Numbered from the stretch's first letter, positions 18,622-29,087 are shown. The stretch is DNA of 64,000 bases from Sporomusa sp. KB1 (GCF_007830295.1 NZ_VLKC01000002.1:4103185-4167184), one strand, 5' to 3'. Numbers and translations are program-made. The notes: a model not told the origin generated them from the sequence alone.

Positions 18622-19653
18622 TTGTCTACAGTCATTGCGACTATTTTTGTTTTCGGTTTACTTATCTTATTTCACGAGCTAGGTCACTTTATTACAGCGA
18701 AAAGTGTGGGTATGCGGGTGGATGAATTTGCCATCGGCTTTGGTCCTAAGTTGATAAGTAAAAAAATTGGTGAGACCATCTACTCTATTCGTATCATACC
18801 ACTTGGCGGTTTTAATAAAATTGCAGGTATGGATCCAGAGGAGCAGCAGGATGAGCGTTCATTTAGTGCTAAGCCTATCTGGGCGAGGATGTTAGTAATT
18901 GTAGCTGGTTCAGTCATGAATTTTGTTTTACCTGTGCTCTTGCTTTTTATTGTATTTGTGAGCGCAGGTATTGACAGTCCCTCCAACCAACCAATAATAG
19001 GTAAAATTTTTCCGGATAAGCCAGCTGCTGTTGCTGGGTTGCTGCCTGGTGATAGAATAACAGCAGTAAATGGAACAGCAGTAGATTCCTGGCGGGATTT
19101 TGTTAGTGTTATCCAGGCAAATGCAGGAACCAAGCTCACGATAACCTTTTCCCGCGCTTTGGAAACTAACAGAACAGCTGTGCTTACACCTGAATATGAT
19201 GAAAAAGGCAAGCGCGGAGTTATTGGTGTTATTCCCCAGATTGATAACTACCAGCCTGGAATAATTGAATCTGCTGGTCTGGCTGCAAAACAAACAGTTA
19301 CTGTAGCGCAAGCTATGCTGATTGGTATTGGTGAAATGATTACCGGTAAAACAGCAGCCGATGTTGCTGGCCCCATTGGTGTAGCCCAAATGGCAGGAGA
19401 AGTTGCCCAAATGGGAATTATTCCATTACTGCAATTTGCCGCTTTTTTAAGCATTAATTTAGGGTTAATTAATCTTTTACCAGTGCCGGTATTAGATGGT
19501 GGGCATGTTGTCACACTGGCTGTTGAAGGCATTAGGGGTAAACCGCTTAGTGATAGTCAAATGCAGTTTATTCAGATGATTGGCTTAGCGTTGTTACTGC
19601 TGCTATTTGTTGTGGCAACTTTCAAAGATATAGTGCGATTAAATTTGTTTTAA
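18622..19653 (+). CDS. rseP: Site-2 zinc metalloprotease RseP/RasP
   Basis: Intramembrane protease that cleaves anti-sigma factors and remnant signal peptides. The zinc motif is in LFHELGHFITAK near residue 16, a PDZ domain spans about 115-190 (GLLPGDRITAVNG), and the third metal ligand lies in LLPVPVLDGGH near 290. Four transmembrane segments. TTG start after GAAAGGTTGGTGA. 343 residues, normal. Confidence 0.95.
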   Translation: MSTVIATIFVFGLLILFHELGHFITAKSVGMRVDEFAIGFGPKLISKKIGETIYSIRIIPLGGFNKIAGMDPEEQQDERSFSAKPIWARMLVIVAGSVMNFVLPVLLLFIVFVSAGIDSPSNQPIIGKIFPDKPAAVAGLLPGDRITAVNGTAVDSWRDFVSVIQANAGTKLTITFSRALETNRTAVLTPEYDEKGKRGVIGVIPQIDNYQPGIIESAGLAAKQTVTVAQAMLIGIGEMITGKTAADVAGPIGVAQMAGEVAQMGIIPLLQFAAFLSINLGLINLLPVPVLDGGHVVTLAVEGIRGKPLSDSQMQFIQMIGLALLLLLFVVATFKDIVRLNLF

Positions 19654-19667
19654 GCTGGTGATGAAAT

Positions 19668-20741
19668 ATGCAGCGTAAGAAAACACAGCCGCTACAAGTT
19701 GGCAAAATGGTGGTAGGTGGCAGTGCCCCTATATCGGTACAATCGATGACAAATACCCGTACAGACCATGTTGCTGATACTGTAGCGCAAATTAAGCGGC
19801 TTATCGATGCCGGCTGTGATATAGTCCGGGTTGCTGTACCTGATATGTCTGCCGCTCAGGCTATAGAGCAGATAAAAGCCGCCGTAGATGATGTTCCCCT
19901 TATTGCAGATATTCACTTTGATTATCGTTTGGCGGTTGCGGCCATGGAGCGCGGCATCGATGGTCTGCGTTTAAATCCAGGGAACATTGGCGAGGTCGAT
20001 CATGTGGCCGTAATCGTTAAAGAGGCCAAAAAACGGCGAATTCCGATTCGCATTGGGGTTAATGCCGGATCACTAAGTAAAGCAATACTTGCGAAATATG
20101 GCGGGCATCCGACAGCGGAGGCTATGGTCGAAAGCGCGCTAAGTCATATTGCAATTTTGGAAAATCATAATTTTCATGATATTAAAATATCGTTAAAGGC
20201 GCATGATGTACCGCTTACTATCAGAGCCTATGAGCTCATGTCAGAAACTGTAGATTATCCATTGCATTTAGGAATTACTGAGGCGGGGACAATACGCTCA
20301 GGGGTAATTAAGTCAGCCGTAGGCATTGGTGCGCTTTTAGCTCAGGGAATTGGTGACACAATCAGAGTATCATTAACTGGTGACCCTGTCGAAGAGGTGT
20401 ATGTTGCTAATGAGATTCTTAAATCGTTAGGACTACGCAAGTATGGTCCTACGCTTATATCTTGTCCGACCTGTGGGCGTTGCCAAATCAATTTGGTTGA
20501 AGTTGCTGAAAAGGTAGACAGTAAGTTAAAAACCATGAAAACCCCCATTACGGTAGCCGTAATGGGTTGTGTTGTGAACGGACCTGGAGAGGCCAGAGAT
20601 GCCGATGTTGGTATTGCTGGTGGTAAAGGGGAAGGTCTGTTATTCAGTAAAGGCGAGATTATTCGTAAAGTGCCGGAAGGCGAACTAGTAAGTACATTAT
20701 TTGCTGAAATCGATAAACTTAGTAAGGAGGCCAATACTTAA
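19668..20741 (+). CDS. ispG: 4-hydroxy-3-methylbut-2-enyl diphosphate synthase (flavodoxin/ferredoxin)
   Basis: Radical-type [4Fe-4S] enzyme of the MEP pathway. TIM-barrel N-terminal part ([21 protein letters not shown]) and C-terminal cluster-binding domain with SCPTCGRCQ and [14 protein letters not shown], giving the three cysteines plus glutamate. Its stop overlaps the proS start (TAATG). The position between rseP and proS is the clostridial order, not that of Bacillus. Confidence 0.97.
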   Translation: MQRKKTQPLQVGKMVVGGSAPISVQSMTNTRTDHVADTVAQIKRLIDAGCDIVRVAVPDMSAAQAIEQIKAAVDDVPLIADIHFDYRLAVAAMERGIDGLRLNPGNIGEVDHVAVIVKEAKKRRIPIRIGVNAGSLSKAILAKYGGHPTAEAMVESALSHIAILENHNFHDIKISLKAHDVPLTIRAYELMSETVDYPLHLGITEAGTIRSGVIKSAVGIGALLAQGIGDTIRVSLTGDPVEEVYVANEILKSLGLRKYGPTLISCPTCGRCQINLVEVAEKVDSKLKTMKTPITVAVMGCVVNGPGEARDADVGIAGGKGEGLLFSKGEIIRKVPEGELVSTLFAEIDKLSKEANT

Positions 20742-22456
20742 TGCGCTTTTCCCAATTATTTGCACCCACATTACGAGAAACTCCGGCTGAAGCCGAAGTA
20801 GTAAGCCATCAATTAATGCTCAGAGCAGGACTTATTCGTAAAGCTACAGGTGGAGTTTATTCCTATTTGCCGTTAGCTTTGCGGGTACTGAAAAAAATTG
20901 AAAAAATAGTACGTGAAGAAATGGATGCTAAAGGTGGACAAGAATTGGCAATGCCCATTCTTCAGCCAGCCGAAATGTGGCAGGAAACTGGCCGGTGGAG
21001 CGTTTATGGTGAAGAAATGTTTCGCTTGCAAGACCGTCACGAGCGCAAGTTTTGTCTGGGACCCACACATGAAGAAATGATTACTACCCTTGTTCGCGGG
21101 GATGTTCGCTCTTATCGTCAGCTGCCACTTATGCTTTATCAGATTCAAAATAAGTATCGTGATGAGATTAGGCCGCGGTTTGGACTTATGCGGGGTCGTG
21201 AATTTATTATGAAAGACTTATACTCCTTTGATCGCGATGAGGCAGGTCTTGACGAAAGCTATAACAAAATGTATGATGCTTATTTACGCGTATTTACCCG
21301 TTGTGGTCTGACCTTCCGCGCCGTGGAAGCCGACTCTGGTGCTATTGGCGGCAGTGGTTCACACGAATTTATGGTAATTGCTGAATCAGGAGAAGCTGGC
21401 ATTGTCTATTGTGAAAAATGTGATTATGCAGCCAACGATGAGAAAGCCGAATTGCATCCGATTTGTCTTCCGCGTGAAGAACAGCTGCCGCTAGAAGAAA
21501 AAACAACTCCGGGAATGAAGACTATTGCTGCACTCTGTCAGTTTTTAAGCATCACACCAGAAAAGACGATCAAAACATTAGCTTACCGGACAGATACTGG
21601 TACGCTTGTACTGGCGCTTGTTCGCGGCGATCATGAAGTAAATGAGATTAAATTATTAAACAAAGTCGGCTGTATACAACTGGATATGGCTAATGAAGAA
21701 GCTATTACCCATGCATTAGGTAGTCAAGCTGGTTATATTGGCCCTGTTGGGCTTACCGATAAAGAAAATATTACCATTGTTGCCGATGCTACTGTTATGA
21801 ATATGAGTAATGCGGTATGCGGTGCTAATAAACCGGATACTCACTATATTAACGTCAATCCTGGCCGTGATTTTAAACCGTCCATTGTTACAGACCTTCG
21901 ACTGATAAAAGAAAATGATCCTTGTCCTCACTGTGGTGCTCCTGTTAAAACTGCCCGGGGAATAGAAGTTGGCCAGGTATTTAAATTATTTACCAAATAT
22001 AGTACGGCATTACAGGCTACTTTTATTGATGTTGATAGTAAAGAAAAACCGATGGTTATGGGTTGCTATGGCATTGGCGTCAGCCGTACAATGGCAGCGG
22101 CTATTGAACAAAATTATGATCAAAATGGTATTATCTGGCCTGCACCTATTGCTCCTTACCATGCTGTAGTTATTCCTGTCAGCAGTAAAGATGAAAAGCA
22201 GATGGCCTTAGCAGAGAAAATATACACTGAGTTAAATGCGAGTGGGATAGAGGCTATTTTGGATGATCGCAATGAGCGACCCGGTGTTAAATTTAAAGAT
22301 GCAGACCTTATTGGTTATCCTATTAAGATCACAATTGGTCCGAAGGCAATTAATGAAAATTTAATTGAGATCAAAGTGCGGCGTACAGGGGAAGTGCTTT
22401 ATTTTAGTCAAGCAGAATATCTTAGTAATGTCAAAGAACTTTTAACTAGGTTGTAG
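20741..22456 (+). CDS. proS: Prolyl-tRNA synthetase, bacterial type
   Basis: Class II synthetase of 571 residues with the bacterial editing (INS) domain between motifs 2 and 3. Motif regions: [29 protein letters not shown], and C-terminal anticodon-binding domain with [18 protein letters not shown]. The editing domain at about 230-390 includes [12 protein letters not shown] and [11 protein letters not shown]. Overlaps ispG by one base. Confidence 0.97.
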   Translation: MRFSQLFAPTLRETPAEAEVVSHQLMLRAGLIRKATGGVYSYLPLALRVLKKIEKIVREEMDAKGGQELAMPILQPAEMWQETGRWSVYGEEMFRLQDRHERKFCLGPTHEEMITTLVRGDVRSYRQLPLMLYQIQNKYRDEIRPRFGLMRGREFIMKDLYSFDRDEAGLDESYNKMYDAYLRVFTRCGLTFRAVEADSGAIGGSGSHEFMVIAESGEAGIVYCEKCDYAANDEKAELHPICLPREEQLPLEEKTTPGMKTIAALCQFLSITPEKTIKTLAYRTDTGTLVLALVRGDHEVNEIKLLNKVGCIQLDMANEEAITHALGSQAGYIGPVGLTDKENITIVADATVMNMSNAVCGANKPDTHYINVNPGRDFKPSIVTDLRLIKENDPCPHCGAPVKTARGIEVGQVFKLFTKYSTALQATFIDVDSKEKPMVMGCYGIGVSRTMAAAIEQNYDQNGIIWPAPIAPYHAVVIPVSSKDEKQMALAEKIYTELNASGIEAILDDRNERPGVKFKDADLIGYPIKITIGPKAINENLIEIKVRRTGEVLYFSQAEYLSNVKELLTRL

Positions 22457-22477
22457 CACTATAATCCATTTATACTA

Positions 22478-22508
22478 AAAGGCGTGATAATGATGATCAC
22501 GCCTTTTT
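22478..22508 (+). terminator. Terminator after proS
   Basis: Stem AAAGGCGTGAT / ATCACGCCTTT with a 7-base loop and a TTTTT tail. Ends the uppS-to-proS transcription unit. Confidence 0.93.
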
Positions 22509-22539
22509 AACTATATGGGAAAGCATGCGAGGTGAGAAG

Positions 22540-23211
22540 GTGGCTCCAATCAGTGAAATAGATATTACGTTACGGCTGGTAATCTCTTGTATTCTTGGCG
22601 GTTTAATCGGCTTTGAACGCGAGAGTTTGGATCGCCCGGCTGGCTTGCGTACTCATATATTGGTATGTATAGGGTCGACATTAATGACGCTTGTGTCTAT
22701 TTATGGATTCTCCGGCTTTGAACCTGTTACCAAGGATCCTGCACGGATTGCGGCACAAGTAGTAAGTGGGATTGGCTTTTTAGGTGCCGGTACTATTCTA
22801 CGGGAAGGCTTGACTGTTACAGGGCTTACAACGGCAGCTAGTTTGTGGGTTGTTGCCGGAATTGGCTTGGCTATTGGCTGTGGGTTATATTTTGCCGGTA
22901 TCGCAGGTACTGCCCTGGTATTTTTAACATTGGTACTATTTGGGCAAGTGGAGCGCCGTCACTGGAGTAATAAATGTCGTGATAAAATAAAAATTATTGT
23001 GCGCGATCAGCCAGGACAGATTGGTCAAGTGGGTATATTTTTTGGAAAACATAATATTGGTATTAAGAATATAACCATGCATCATATCCACGAGCAAAAA
23101 GTGATAAACCTTGAGTTTGTTTTAATAATCCCGGCAAATGCTGATATGATACAGATATTTGCCGAACTAGCCGAAATTGACGGAGTGCTATCCATTGATA
23201 AACCGTGGTAA
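22540..23211 (+). CDS. MgtC/SapB family membrane protein
   Basis: N-terminal MgtC domain with several transmembrane helices: the signature GGLIGFERESLDRPAGLRTH near residue 25, IGFLGAGTILREG near 80, and TTAASLWVVAGIG. A soluble ACT-like domain occupies the last 70 residues. Homologues are linked to Mg2+ limitation or to membrane ATPase control, but the role varies. GTG 22540 follows AGGTGA; ATG 22525 is an in-frame alternative without spacing for a site. Separate from proS by a terminator. Confidence 0.88.
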   Translation: MAPISEIDITLRLVISCILGGLIGFERESLDRPAGLRTHILVCIGSTLMTLVSIYGFSGFEPVTKDPARIAAQVVSGIGFLGAGTILREGLTVTGLTTAASLWVVAGIGLAIGCGLYFAGIAGTALVFLTLVLFGQVERRHWSNKCRDKIKIIVRDQPGQIGQVGIFFGKHNIGIKNITMHHIHEQKVINLEFVLIIPANADMIQIFAELAEIDGVLSIDKPW

Positions 23212-23246
23212 AATAGTGATGACCTGTTATTGATGGGAGAGGTTGA

Positions 23247-26200
23247 ATGTCTAGTTATTGTGTTATACCAGAAAACTGCCAAAGTTTTTTCCAATTTGTC
23301 GAACAGTTACCAGTTGATGCGGTTAACCGGGAATTAGTGAAGACAGCGCAAGTTAATAAAGTTGAGGTAAACCCGGTTGCTAAGACATGGATCATATTTA
23401 TAACCGTAGCTAAACCTGTTTCTGAACAGACTATTGGTATTATAGCAGAGCATCTATGTCAACAATGTGGTTTAACTACTGTTCGTTTTACTCAGCAGAC
23501 AAAAGATTTGAAGCAATATCTGGTGGAGAACTGGCCACAATTTGTTGAACAAATTACGGCAGGCCATTACGGTATTCAACATTTGCTTTTGCAGGCGAGT
23601 TGGTCGTATGATGGGGAAACGCTTAGCATTGAAACTGTTGGGGGATTGTCAACAGCAATTTTGGCTGAACGTGGCATAGAGCAGGTAATAAAAGCCTTCA
23701 TTATCCGGAATTTTGGTCACAGCTGTGAAGTGAAATTACTTTATTCAGAGATGGAAGAAGTAGTAAACTGTGATGAGGCATTATTAACTCCCGCGTACAA
23801 GGAAGCTGTTACCTTCCAGGATAAACCAAAAGACAGTGATAGCCATAGCCCAATACTATTTGGCCGCAATATTCGCGGAGCGGCGGCCGCTGTTCAGCCG
23901 ATAAATGCCATCCAAGAGGAAGCACGCAATGTAGTTCTTACTGGTCAGATTCTTAACCATGAAGTAAAAGAATTGAAATCAGGCCGGTTTTTGTTGACGT
24001 TTGACCTGGTTGATCCTACCGACGGTATTAGTGGCAAAGCTTTTTTTGATAATAAAGAGCAGTTTGATAAAGCAACCGGACTTATTAAAAACGGTATGCA
24101 GGCGACAGTTAAAGGGACAGTTCAATATGACAAATTTGCTAATGAATTAATTCTATTTACTGACAGTATGTGTCGCGCAGAAAAAGTCGAAGAGCGTCAG
24201 GATAATGCGCCTATACGCCGGATTGAACTACATGCCCATACTCGTATGAGTGCTATGGATGCTGTGGTTTCTGCAAAAAATTTAGTCAAAACGGCTGCTA
24301 AATGGGGGCATTCTGCCATTGCCATTACTGATCATGGCGTAGTGCAAGCTTTCCCGGAAGCCTATGAGGAAGCTGCCAGTGCTGGTATTAAAGTGATTTA
24401 TGGCATGGAAGGCTATCTGTTTGATGACGATATCAATCAGGCTCGTCATATTATCATTTTGGCACAAAACAATATTGGCCTGCGCAATTTATACCGGTTG
24501 GTATCAATATCCCATCTTAGGTATCTACATCGTACGCCGCGCATACCACGGATGATATTAGACGATTACCGGGAAGGCTTATTGTTGGGGTCAGCTTGTG
24601 AAGCGGGTGAGTTAATTCATGCGATGATTAATGGTGCCAGCCAGGAAGAATTACTTACTATTGCTAACTATTATGACTATCTTGAGATTCAGCCTACAGG
24701 CAATAATGAGTTTTTAGTACGCAAAGGCAAGATCGCCGATGAAGAAGGATTGCGCGCTATCAACAAAAAAGTTTGCGAGCTTGGCGCGCAATTGGGAAAA
24801 CCAGTTGCCGCTACCTGTGACGTTCATTTTTTAAACCCTGAAGATGAAGTATATCGTCGAATTCTTATGGCAGGCCGGGGTTATGATGATGCGGATAAGC
24901 AGCCGCCACTCTTTTTTCGGACAACTGACGAAATGTTGGCTGAGTTTAGCTACCTGGGAGCAGAGAAAGCCCATGAAGTAGTAATAGAGGTTCCTAAACG
25001 TATTAATGACAGTATTGAAAGTATTAAGCCTATCCCGGAAGAATTGTATTCGCCGCAAATCCCTGGAGCAGAAGAAGATATTAAATTTATGTCCTATCAA
25101 AATGCCGAACAACTCTATGGTACACCATTACCGGAGATTGTAGCTAAACGGCTTGAGAATGAACTTGATTCGATAATTAATCATGGTTTTGCTGTACTAT
25201 ATCTTATCGCCCATAAACTGGTAAAGAAATCGATGGATGATGGTTATCTGGTAGGTTCCAGGGGATCAGTAGGCTCTTCTTTTGTTGCTACTATGACCGG
25301 GATAACGGAAGTTAACCCGTTACCGCCGCATTGGCGCTGTCCCAGTTGTAAATACAGTGAATTTATTACTGATGGCAGTTATGGTGGCGGCTTCGATTTG
25401 CCGGAGAAAGTTTGTCCTCATTGCCAGACTGATATGGAGAAAAATGGCCATGACATTCCCTTTGCTGTATTTATGGGATTCCATGGTGATAAAGTGCCTG
25501 ATATTGATCTAAACTTTTCCGGTGATTATCAGCCGGTTGCCCACAAATATACCGAAGAATTATTTGGTCGTGATAATGTATTTAGGGCCGGGACGATTGC
25601 CACTATCGCCGACAAGACAGCCTATGGTTATGTAAAAAATTATCTGAATGACAAAGGCTCTACCGCTCGTAATGCTTATATAAACAAGCTTGTAGGAGGT
25701 TGTACCGGCGTAAAACGAACTACGGGACAACATCCAGGCGGTATTATGGTTATTCCCAGGGATATGGATGTGCATCACTTTACACCAATCCAATATCCGG
25801 CAGACGATAAGAACTCAGCAACAATTACTACTCACTTTGATTACCACTCCATCAGCAGCCGCCTGGTCAAACTTGACATTTTAGGGCATGATGATCCGAC
25901 AGTGATTAAAATGCTGGAAGATTTGACACATATTGATCCCAAGACAATTCCTTTTGATGATGCTGCGACAATGAGTCTATTTTCTTCGACAACCGCGCTG
26001 CAGCTTACGCCGGAAGCACTTAACAGTACGGTTGCTACCTTTGGTATACCAGAATTTGGGACTAAATTTGTAAGGCAAATGCTTGAGGATACGAAACCAA
26101 AGACCTTTAGTGAACTGATACGAATAAGCGGATTTTCTCATGGGACAGATGTCTGGCTTAATAACGCCCAGGACCTTATTCGCAGTGGAACTGCCAAACT

Positions 26201-26921
26201 TTCTGAGGCCATTTCTACACGTGATGACATTATGGTTTATCTCCTGCAGAAAGGCGTTGAGCCTCTGCTGGCATTTAAAACCATGGAAAGTGTGCGTAAA
26301 GGTAAGGGGATAAAGCCTGATGATGTCGAAAAGATCAGGGCTAAAAATGTACCGGAGTGGTTTATTGAATCCTGTCAGAAAATAAAATACATGTTTCCCA
26401 AAGCCCATGCCGTAGCTTATGTAATGATGGCTTTCCGGATAGCATACTGCAAAGTACATCATCCGTTGGCGTTTTATGCCGCCTATTGCACCGTTAGAGC
26501 TACCGATTTTGATGCAGACTTAATTGTCAAAGGTGCTAAAGTACTTAAAGATGAGCTGGTGATGTTAGAGGAAAAAGGAAATGCGCTTTCAACTAAAGAG
26601 AAGAGTATCCAGACAATTTTAGAAATAGCCCACGAGATGTACTTGCGAGGGTATATCTTTCACCGGGTGGATCTATATAAATCTGACGCTGAAAAATTTC
26701 TGATTGTTGATAATGGGCTTTTACCTCCAATTGGCTCTTTGCAAGGGGTAGGAGTATCTGCTGCTCATAACATCGTGGCAGCTCGCGAAGACAGAGATTT
26801 TTCGTCAATTGAGGATTTGCGCTCGCGCAGCAGAGTTTCTAAAACTGTAATTGATGTTCTAAAAAATCATGGCTGTTTGGCAGGACTAGATGATTCGGAT
26901 CAAATCCAGTTGTTTGCCTGA
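23247..26921 (+). CDS. polC: DNA polymerase III alpha subunit PolC, lacking the exonuclease insertion
   Basis: Replicative polymerase of Gram-positive type. Order: N-terminal domain; OB fold around 225-320 (GRFLLTFDLVDPTDGISG); PHP domain from about 328 (LHAHTRMSAMDA, ITDHGV, later TCDVHF); zinc-binding pair CPSC ... CPHC around 698-732; catalytic PDIDLNFSGDYQ near 752; PlsC-typical KVHHPLAFYAAYCTVRA; and a clamp-binding end QIQLFA. It has 1224 residues against about 1400-1440 for typical PolC. The PHP domain runs on without the DnaQ-type exonuclease, and no DxE exonuclease motif is present. Proofreading must come from elsewhere. ATG 23247 follows GGGAGAGG. Confidence 0.96.
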   Translation: MSSYCVIPENCQSFFQFVEQLPVDAVNRELVKTAQVNKVEVNPVAKTWIIFITVAKPVSEQTIGIIAEHLCQQCGLTTVRFTQQTKDLKQYLVENWPQFVEQITAGHYGIQHLLLQASWSYDGETLSIETVGGLSTAILAERGIEQVIKAFIIRNFGHSCEVKLLYSEMEEVVNCDEALLTPAYKEAVTFQDKPKDSDSHSPILFGRNIRGAAAAVQPINAIQEEARNVVLTGQILNHEVKELKSGRFLLTFDLVDPTDGISGKAFFDNKEQFDKATGLIKNGMQATVKGTVQYDKFANELILFTDSMCRAEKVEERQDNAPIRRIELHAHTRMSAMDAVVSAKNLVKTAAKWGHSAIAITDHGVVQAFPEAYEEAASAGIKVIYGMEGYLFDDDINQARHIIILAQNNIGLRNLYRLVSISHLRYLHRTPRIPRMILDDYREGLLLGSACEAGELIHAMINGASQEELLTIANYYDYLEIQPTGNNEFLVRKGKIADEEGLRAINKKVCELGAQLGKPVAATCDVHFLNPEDEVYRRILMAGRGYDDADKQPPLFFRTTDEMLAEFSYLGAEKAHEVVIEVPKRINDSIESIKPIPEELYSPQIPGAEEDIKFMSYQNAEQLYGTPLPEIVAKRLENELDSIINHGFAVLYLIAHKLVKKSMDDGYLVGSRGSVGSSFVATMTGITEVNPLPPHWRCPSCKYSEFITDGSYGGGFDLPEKVCPHCQTDMEKNGHDIPFAVFMGFHGDKVPDIDLNFSGDYQPVAHKYTEELFGRDNVFRAGTIATIADKTAYGYVKNYLNDKGSTARNAYINKLVGGCTGVKRTTGQHPGGIMVIPRDMDVHHFTPIQYPADDKNSATITTHFDYHSISSRLVKLDILGHDDPTVIKMLEDLTHIDPKTIPFDDAATMSLFSSTTALQLTPEALNSTVATFGIPEFGTKFVRQMLEDTKPKTFSELIRISGFSHGTDVWLNNAQDLIRSGTAKLSEAISTRDDIMVYLLQKGVEPLLAFKTMESVRKGKGIKPDDVEKIRAKNVPEWFIESCQKIKYMFPKAHAVAYVMMAFRIAYCKVHHPLAFYAAYCTVRATDFDADLIVKGAKVLKDELVMLEEKGNALSTKEKSIQTILEIAHEMYLRGYIFHRVDLYKSDAEKFLIVDNGLLPPIGSLQGVGVSAAHNIVAAREDRDFSSIEDLRSRSRVSKTVIDVLKNHGCLAGLDDSDQIQLFA

Positions 26922-26956
26922 AGTGAACTCGGTTCAGTATGACTGAAACATTGGGG

Positions 26957-26986
26957 ATTCAGGTGGAGAATCTACTCCACCTGAAT
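26957..26986 (+). terminator. Hairpin after polC
   Basis: Perfect 12-bp stem ATTCAGGTGGAG / CTCCACCTGAAT with a 6-base loop, followed within ten bases by a second small stem CCGCCT / AGGCGG (about 26992-27006). No strong T run, so termination is likely but not certain. The rest of this 338-base gap holds the rimP promoter and leader. Confidence 0.65.
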
Positions 26987-27050
26987 TAACGCCGCCTATA
27001 GAGGCGGGGTCGTGATTCGTATCCAAGATAAAATTCAGATGAAAAGCCGG

Positions 27051-27079
27051 TTGTAAAATTACCATTTTAGTGGTATAAT
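27051..27079 (+). promoter_or_regulatory. Promoter of the rimP-nusA-infB operon
   Basis: TTGTAA (27051-27056), 17-base spacer, consensus TATAAT (27074-27079). It gives a leader of about 175 bases before rimP that contains a terminator-like hairpin. Confidence 0.85.
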
Positions 27080-27110
27080 AACTGAGTGTATAAAAGGTAT
27101 TTGACTTTTT

Positions 27111-27139
27111 AAGAGTGGGTATTGAGCACCCACTCTTTC
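27111..27139 (+). other. Leader hairpin upstream of rimP
   Basis: 10-bp stem AAGAGTGGGT / ACCCACTCTT with loop ATTGAGC and a short TTT tail, starting about 25 bases after the predicted transcript start. A second imperfect stem CTCTTACC / GGTATGAG follows near 27160-27185. Position and shape suggest transcription attenuation of the nusA operon, which NusA itself might feel; this is inference. Confidence 0.6.
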
Positions 27140-27259
27140 ATCGTATTTTAGCACTAGTCGCTCTTACCATAATTAGGTATGAGAGGTAGGATATTAGGAA
27201 ACAATAAAAAGTAAGAACTGTTACGGCTTATTAAGCCCTAATTGGAGGTGTTAATTATT

Positions 27260-27718
27260 GTGTTGCGAGAAAAAATAGAAGCAGTAGTGGAAACCATTGT
27301 TTCAGATATTATTGTTGATAGTAAACTCGAATTGGTTGATGTTGAATATGTTAAGGAGCGGGACTGGTATCTTAGAGTCTTTCTTGATAAAGAATCAGGT
27401 ATTGAGATTGATGATTGCCAGTGGGTGAGCGAACAACTTGAAGCTAAGCTTGACGAAAGTGATTTAATAAAAGATCATTATTATCTTGAAGTTTCCTCTC
27501 CTGGTCTTGATCGTCCACTTAAAAAAGACCGGGATTTTATCCGTCATGCAGGTGATAAGATAGAAGTGAAAACCTATGAGCCTATTAACGGAGAAAAACT
27601 ACTAGTGGGGACGCTAATTGGTTTGCTCAATGGTAATGTTCAGCTTGATATGGATGGTCAAACTGTTACTATCCCAAAAGAAAAGACTGCGCAAATCAGA
27701 CTTCATATAGAATTTTAG
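27260..27718 (+). CDS. rimP: Ribosome maturation factor RimP
   Basis: Needed for 30S maturation; two-domain protein of 152 residues. Signature VDVEYVKERDWYLRVFLDKESGIEIDD is split by the usual loop, followed by LEVSSPGLDRPLK. GTG 27260 has GGAGGTG nine bases upstream; an in-frame TTG at 27242 lies before that site and is excluded. First gene of the nusA-infB operon. Confidence 0.94.
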   Translation: MLREKIEAVVETIVSDIIVDSKLELVDVEYVKERDWYLRVFLDKESGIEIDDCQWVSEQLEAKLDESDLIKDHYYLEVSSPGLDRPLKKDRDFIRHAGDKIEVKTYEPINGEKLLVGTLIGLLNGNVQLDMDGQTVTIPKEKTAQIRLHIEF

Positions 27719-27747
27719 CATTGAAAATTGAATAAGGGGGAATTGTT

Positions 27748-28827
27748 ATGAATGCAGAATTTATGCAGGCATTTGAACAACTGGGAAGAGAAAAGGGTAT
27801 TGCGCCGGAAATTCTGTTTGATGCAATTGAAGCAGCCTTGATTTCAGCGTATAAACGTAACTTTAGCTCGGCACAAAATGTAAGGGTAGCTTTGGACCGA
27901 ACTACCGGAGAAATACATGTTTATGCCCGCAAGAATGTTGTTGAAGACGTTAGTGATACCCGTCTTGAACTATCTCTTACTGAAGCCAAGGTAATTGATC
28001 CACGTTACGAGCTTGAGGATGTAGTTGAACTTGAAGTTACTCCTAAGAATTTTGGGAGAATTGCGGCCCAAACAGCGAAACAAGTTGTTGTTCAACGGAT
28101 TAGAGAAGCCGAACGGGGCATGATTTATGAAGAATTTTCTAATCGGGAAAGCGACATTGTAACAGGTATTGTACAACGTATTGAACAAAAGAATGTATTT
28201 ATTGATTTGGGCAAGGCGGAAGCTGTTCTGGCACCGTCTGAACAAATTCCTGATGAAATATATAAACATAATGATCGACTGAAAACATACATAGTGGAAG
28301 TGAAAAAAACTACTAAGGGACCACAAATACTTGTATCCAGAACACATCCCGGACTGTTAAAGCGCTTGTTTGAGTTGGAAGTTCCAGAAATTCATGATGG
28401 TGTAGTTGAATTAAAATCAGTAGCACGTGAGCCTGGAATGAGATCTAAAATTGCAGTTTACTCTCGTGATGAAACTGTTGATCCGGTAGGGGCCTGCGTA
28501 GGTCATAAAGGTATGCGGGTACAGACTATCGTTAATGAGCTCAAAGGCGAAAAAATAGATATTGTCAAGTGGAATACTGATCCGGCAAAATATATAGCTA
28601 ATGCATTAAGTCCTGCCAGGGTAATTTCAGTAGAGGTTCAGGAAGCAGAAAAGATGTCCAGGGTGGTTGTGCCTGATTATCAACTTTCATTGGCAATCGG
28701 GAAAGAAGGGCAGAATGCACGGCTGGCAGCTAAGCTTACTGGCTGGAAAATTGACATTAAGAGCGAGTCGCAAGCTGCGCAATTGCCGAATGCGCCAGTG
28801 AATTTGGCGCAGGAGGAATTGGAGTGA
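27748..28827 (+). CDS. nusA: Transcription termination/antitermination factor NusA
   Basis: RNA polymerase-binding factor affecting pausing, termination and antitermination. N-terminal domain (1-125), S1 domain near 135-200 (GIVQRIEQKNVFIDLGKAEA), and two KH domains, with GACVGHKGMRVQTIVNEL and LAIGKEGQNARLAAKLTGW. The 359-residue length lacks the C-terminal acidic repeats of the E. coli protein, as usual in Firmicutes. The last bases overlap the next gene. Confidence 0.96.
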   Translation: MNAEFMQAFEQLGREKGIAPEILFDAIEAALISAYKRNFSSAQNVRVALDRTTGEIHVYARKNVVEDVSDTRLELSLTEAKVIDPRYELEDVVELEVTPKNFGRIAAQTAKQVVVQRIREAERGMIYEEFSNRESDIVTGIVQRIEQKNVFIDLGKAEAVLAPSEQIPDEIYKHNDRLKTYIVEVKKTTKGPQILVSRTHPGLLKRLFELEVPEIHDGVVELKSVAREPGMRSKIAVYSRDETVDPVGACVGHKGMRVQTIVNELKGEKIDIVKWNTDPAKYIANALSPARVISVEVQEAEKMSRVVVPDYQLSLAIGKEGQNARLAAKLTGWKIDIKSESQAAQLPNAPVNLAQEELE

Positions 28828-29087
28828 AACCAAAAAAAATTCCGTTCAGAATGTGTGTGGGCTGTCAGGATATGAAATCTAAAAAAGAATTGTTGAGAGT
28901 TGTTCGAACACCAGAGGGCGAGATTGTTCTGGATCCGAGCGGTAAAAAGGCCGGACGAGGTGCTTATATGTGCCGTAGTGAGCAATGTCTGACAAAAGCT
29001 TTTAAAGAAAAACGACTGGAAAAGGCGCTGAAACATCCGATTGGAGAAGAGGTTTATGCTGCGCTTAGACTTGGGATTATAGAATGA
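28824..29087 (+). CDS. ylxR: YlxR/RnpM family RNA-binding protein (DUF448)
   Basis: 87 residues with the DUF448 signature PFRMCVGCQDMKSKKELLRV and GRGAYMCRSEQCL. In Bacillus this protein binds and modulates RNase P RNA. GTG start overlaps the nusA stop by four bases (GTGA), and the next gene overlaps its own stop by four bases, so nusA-ylxR-ylxQ are coupled. Confidence 0.92.
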   Translation: MKPKKIPFRMCVGCQDMKSKKELLRVVRTPEGEIVLDPSGKKAGRGAYMCRSEQCLTKAFKEKRLEKALKHPIGEEVYAALRLGIIE

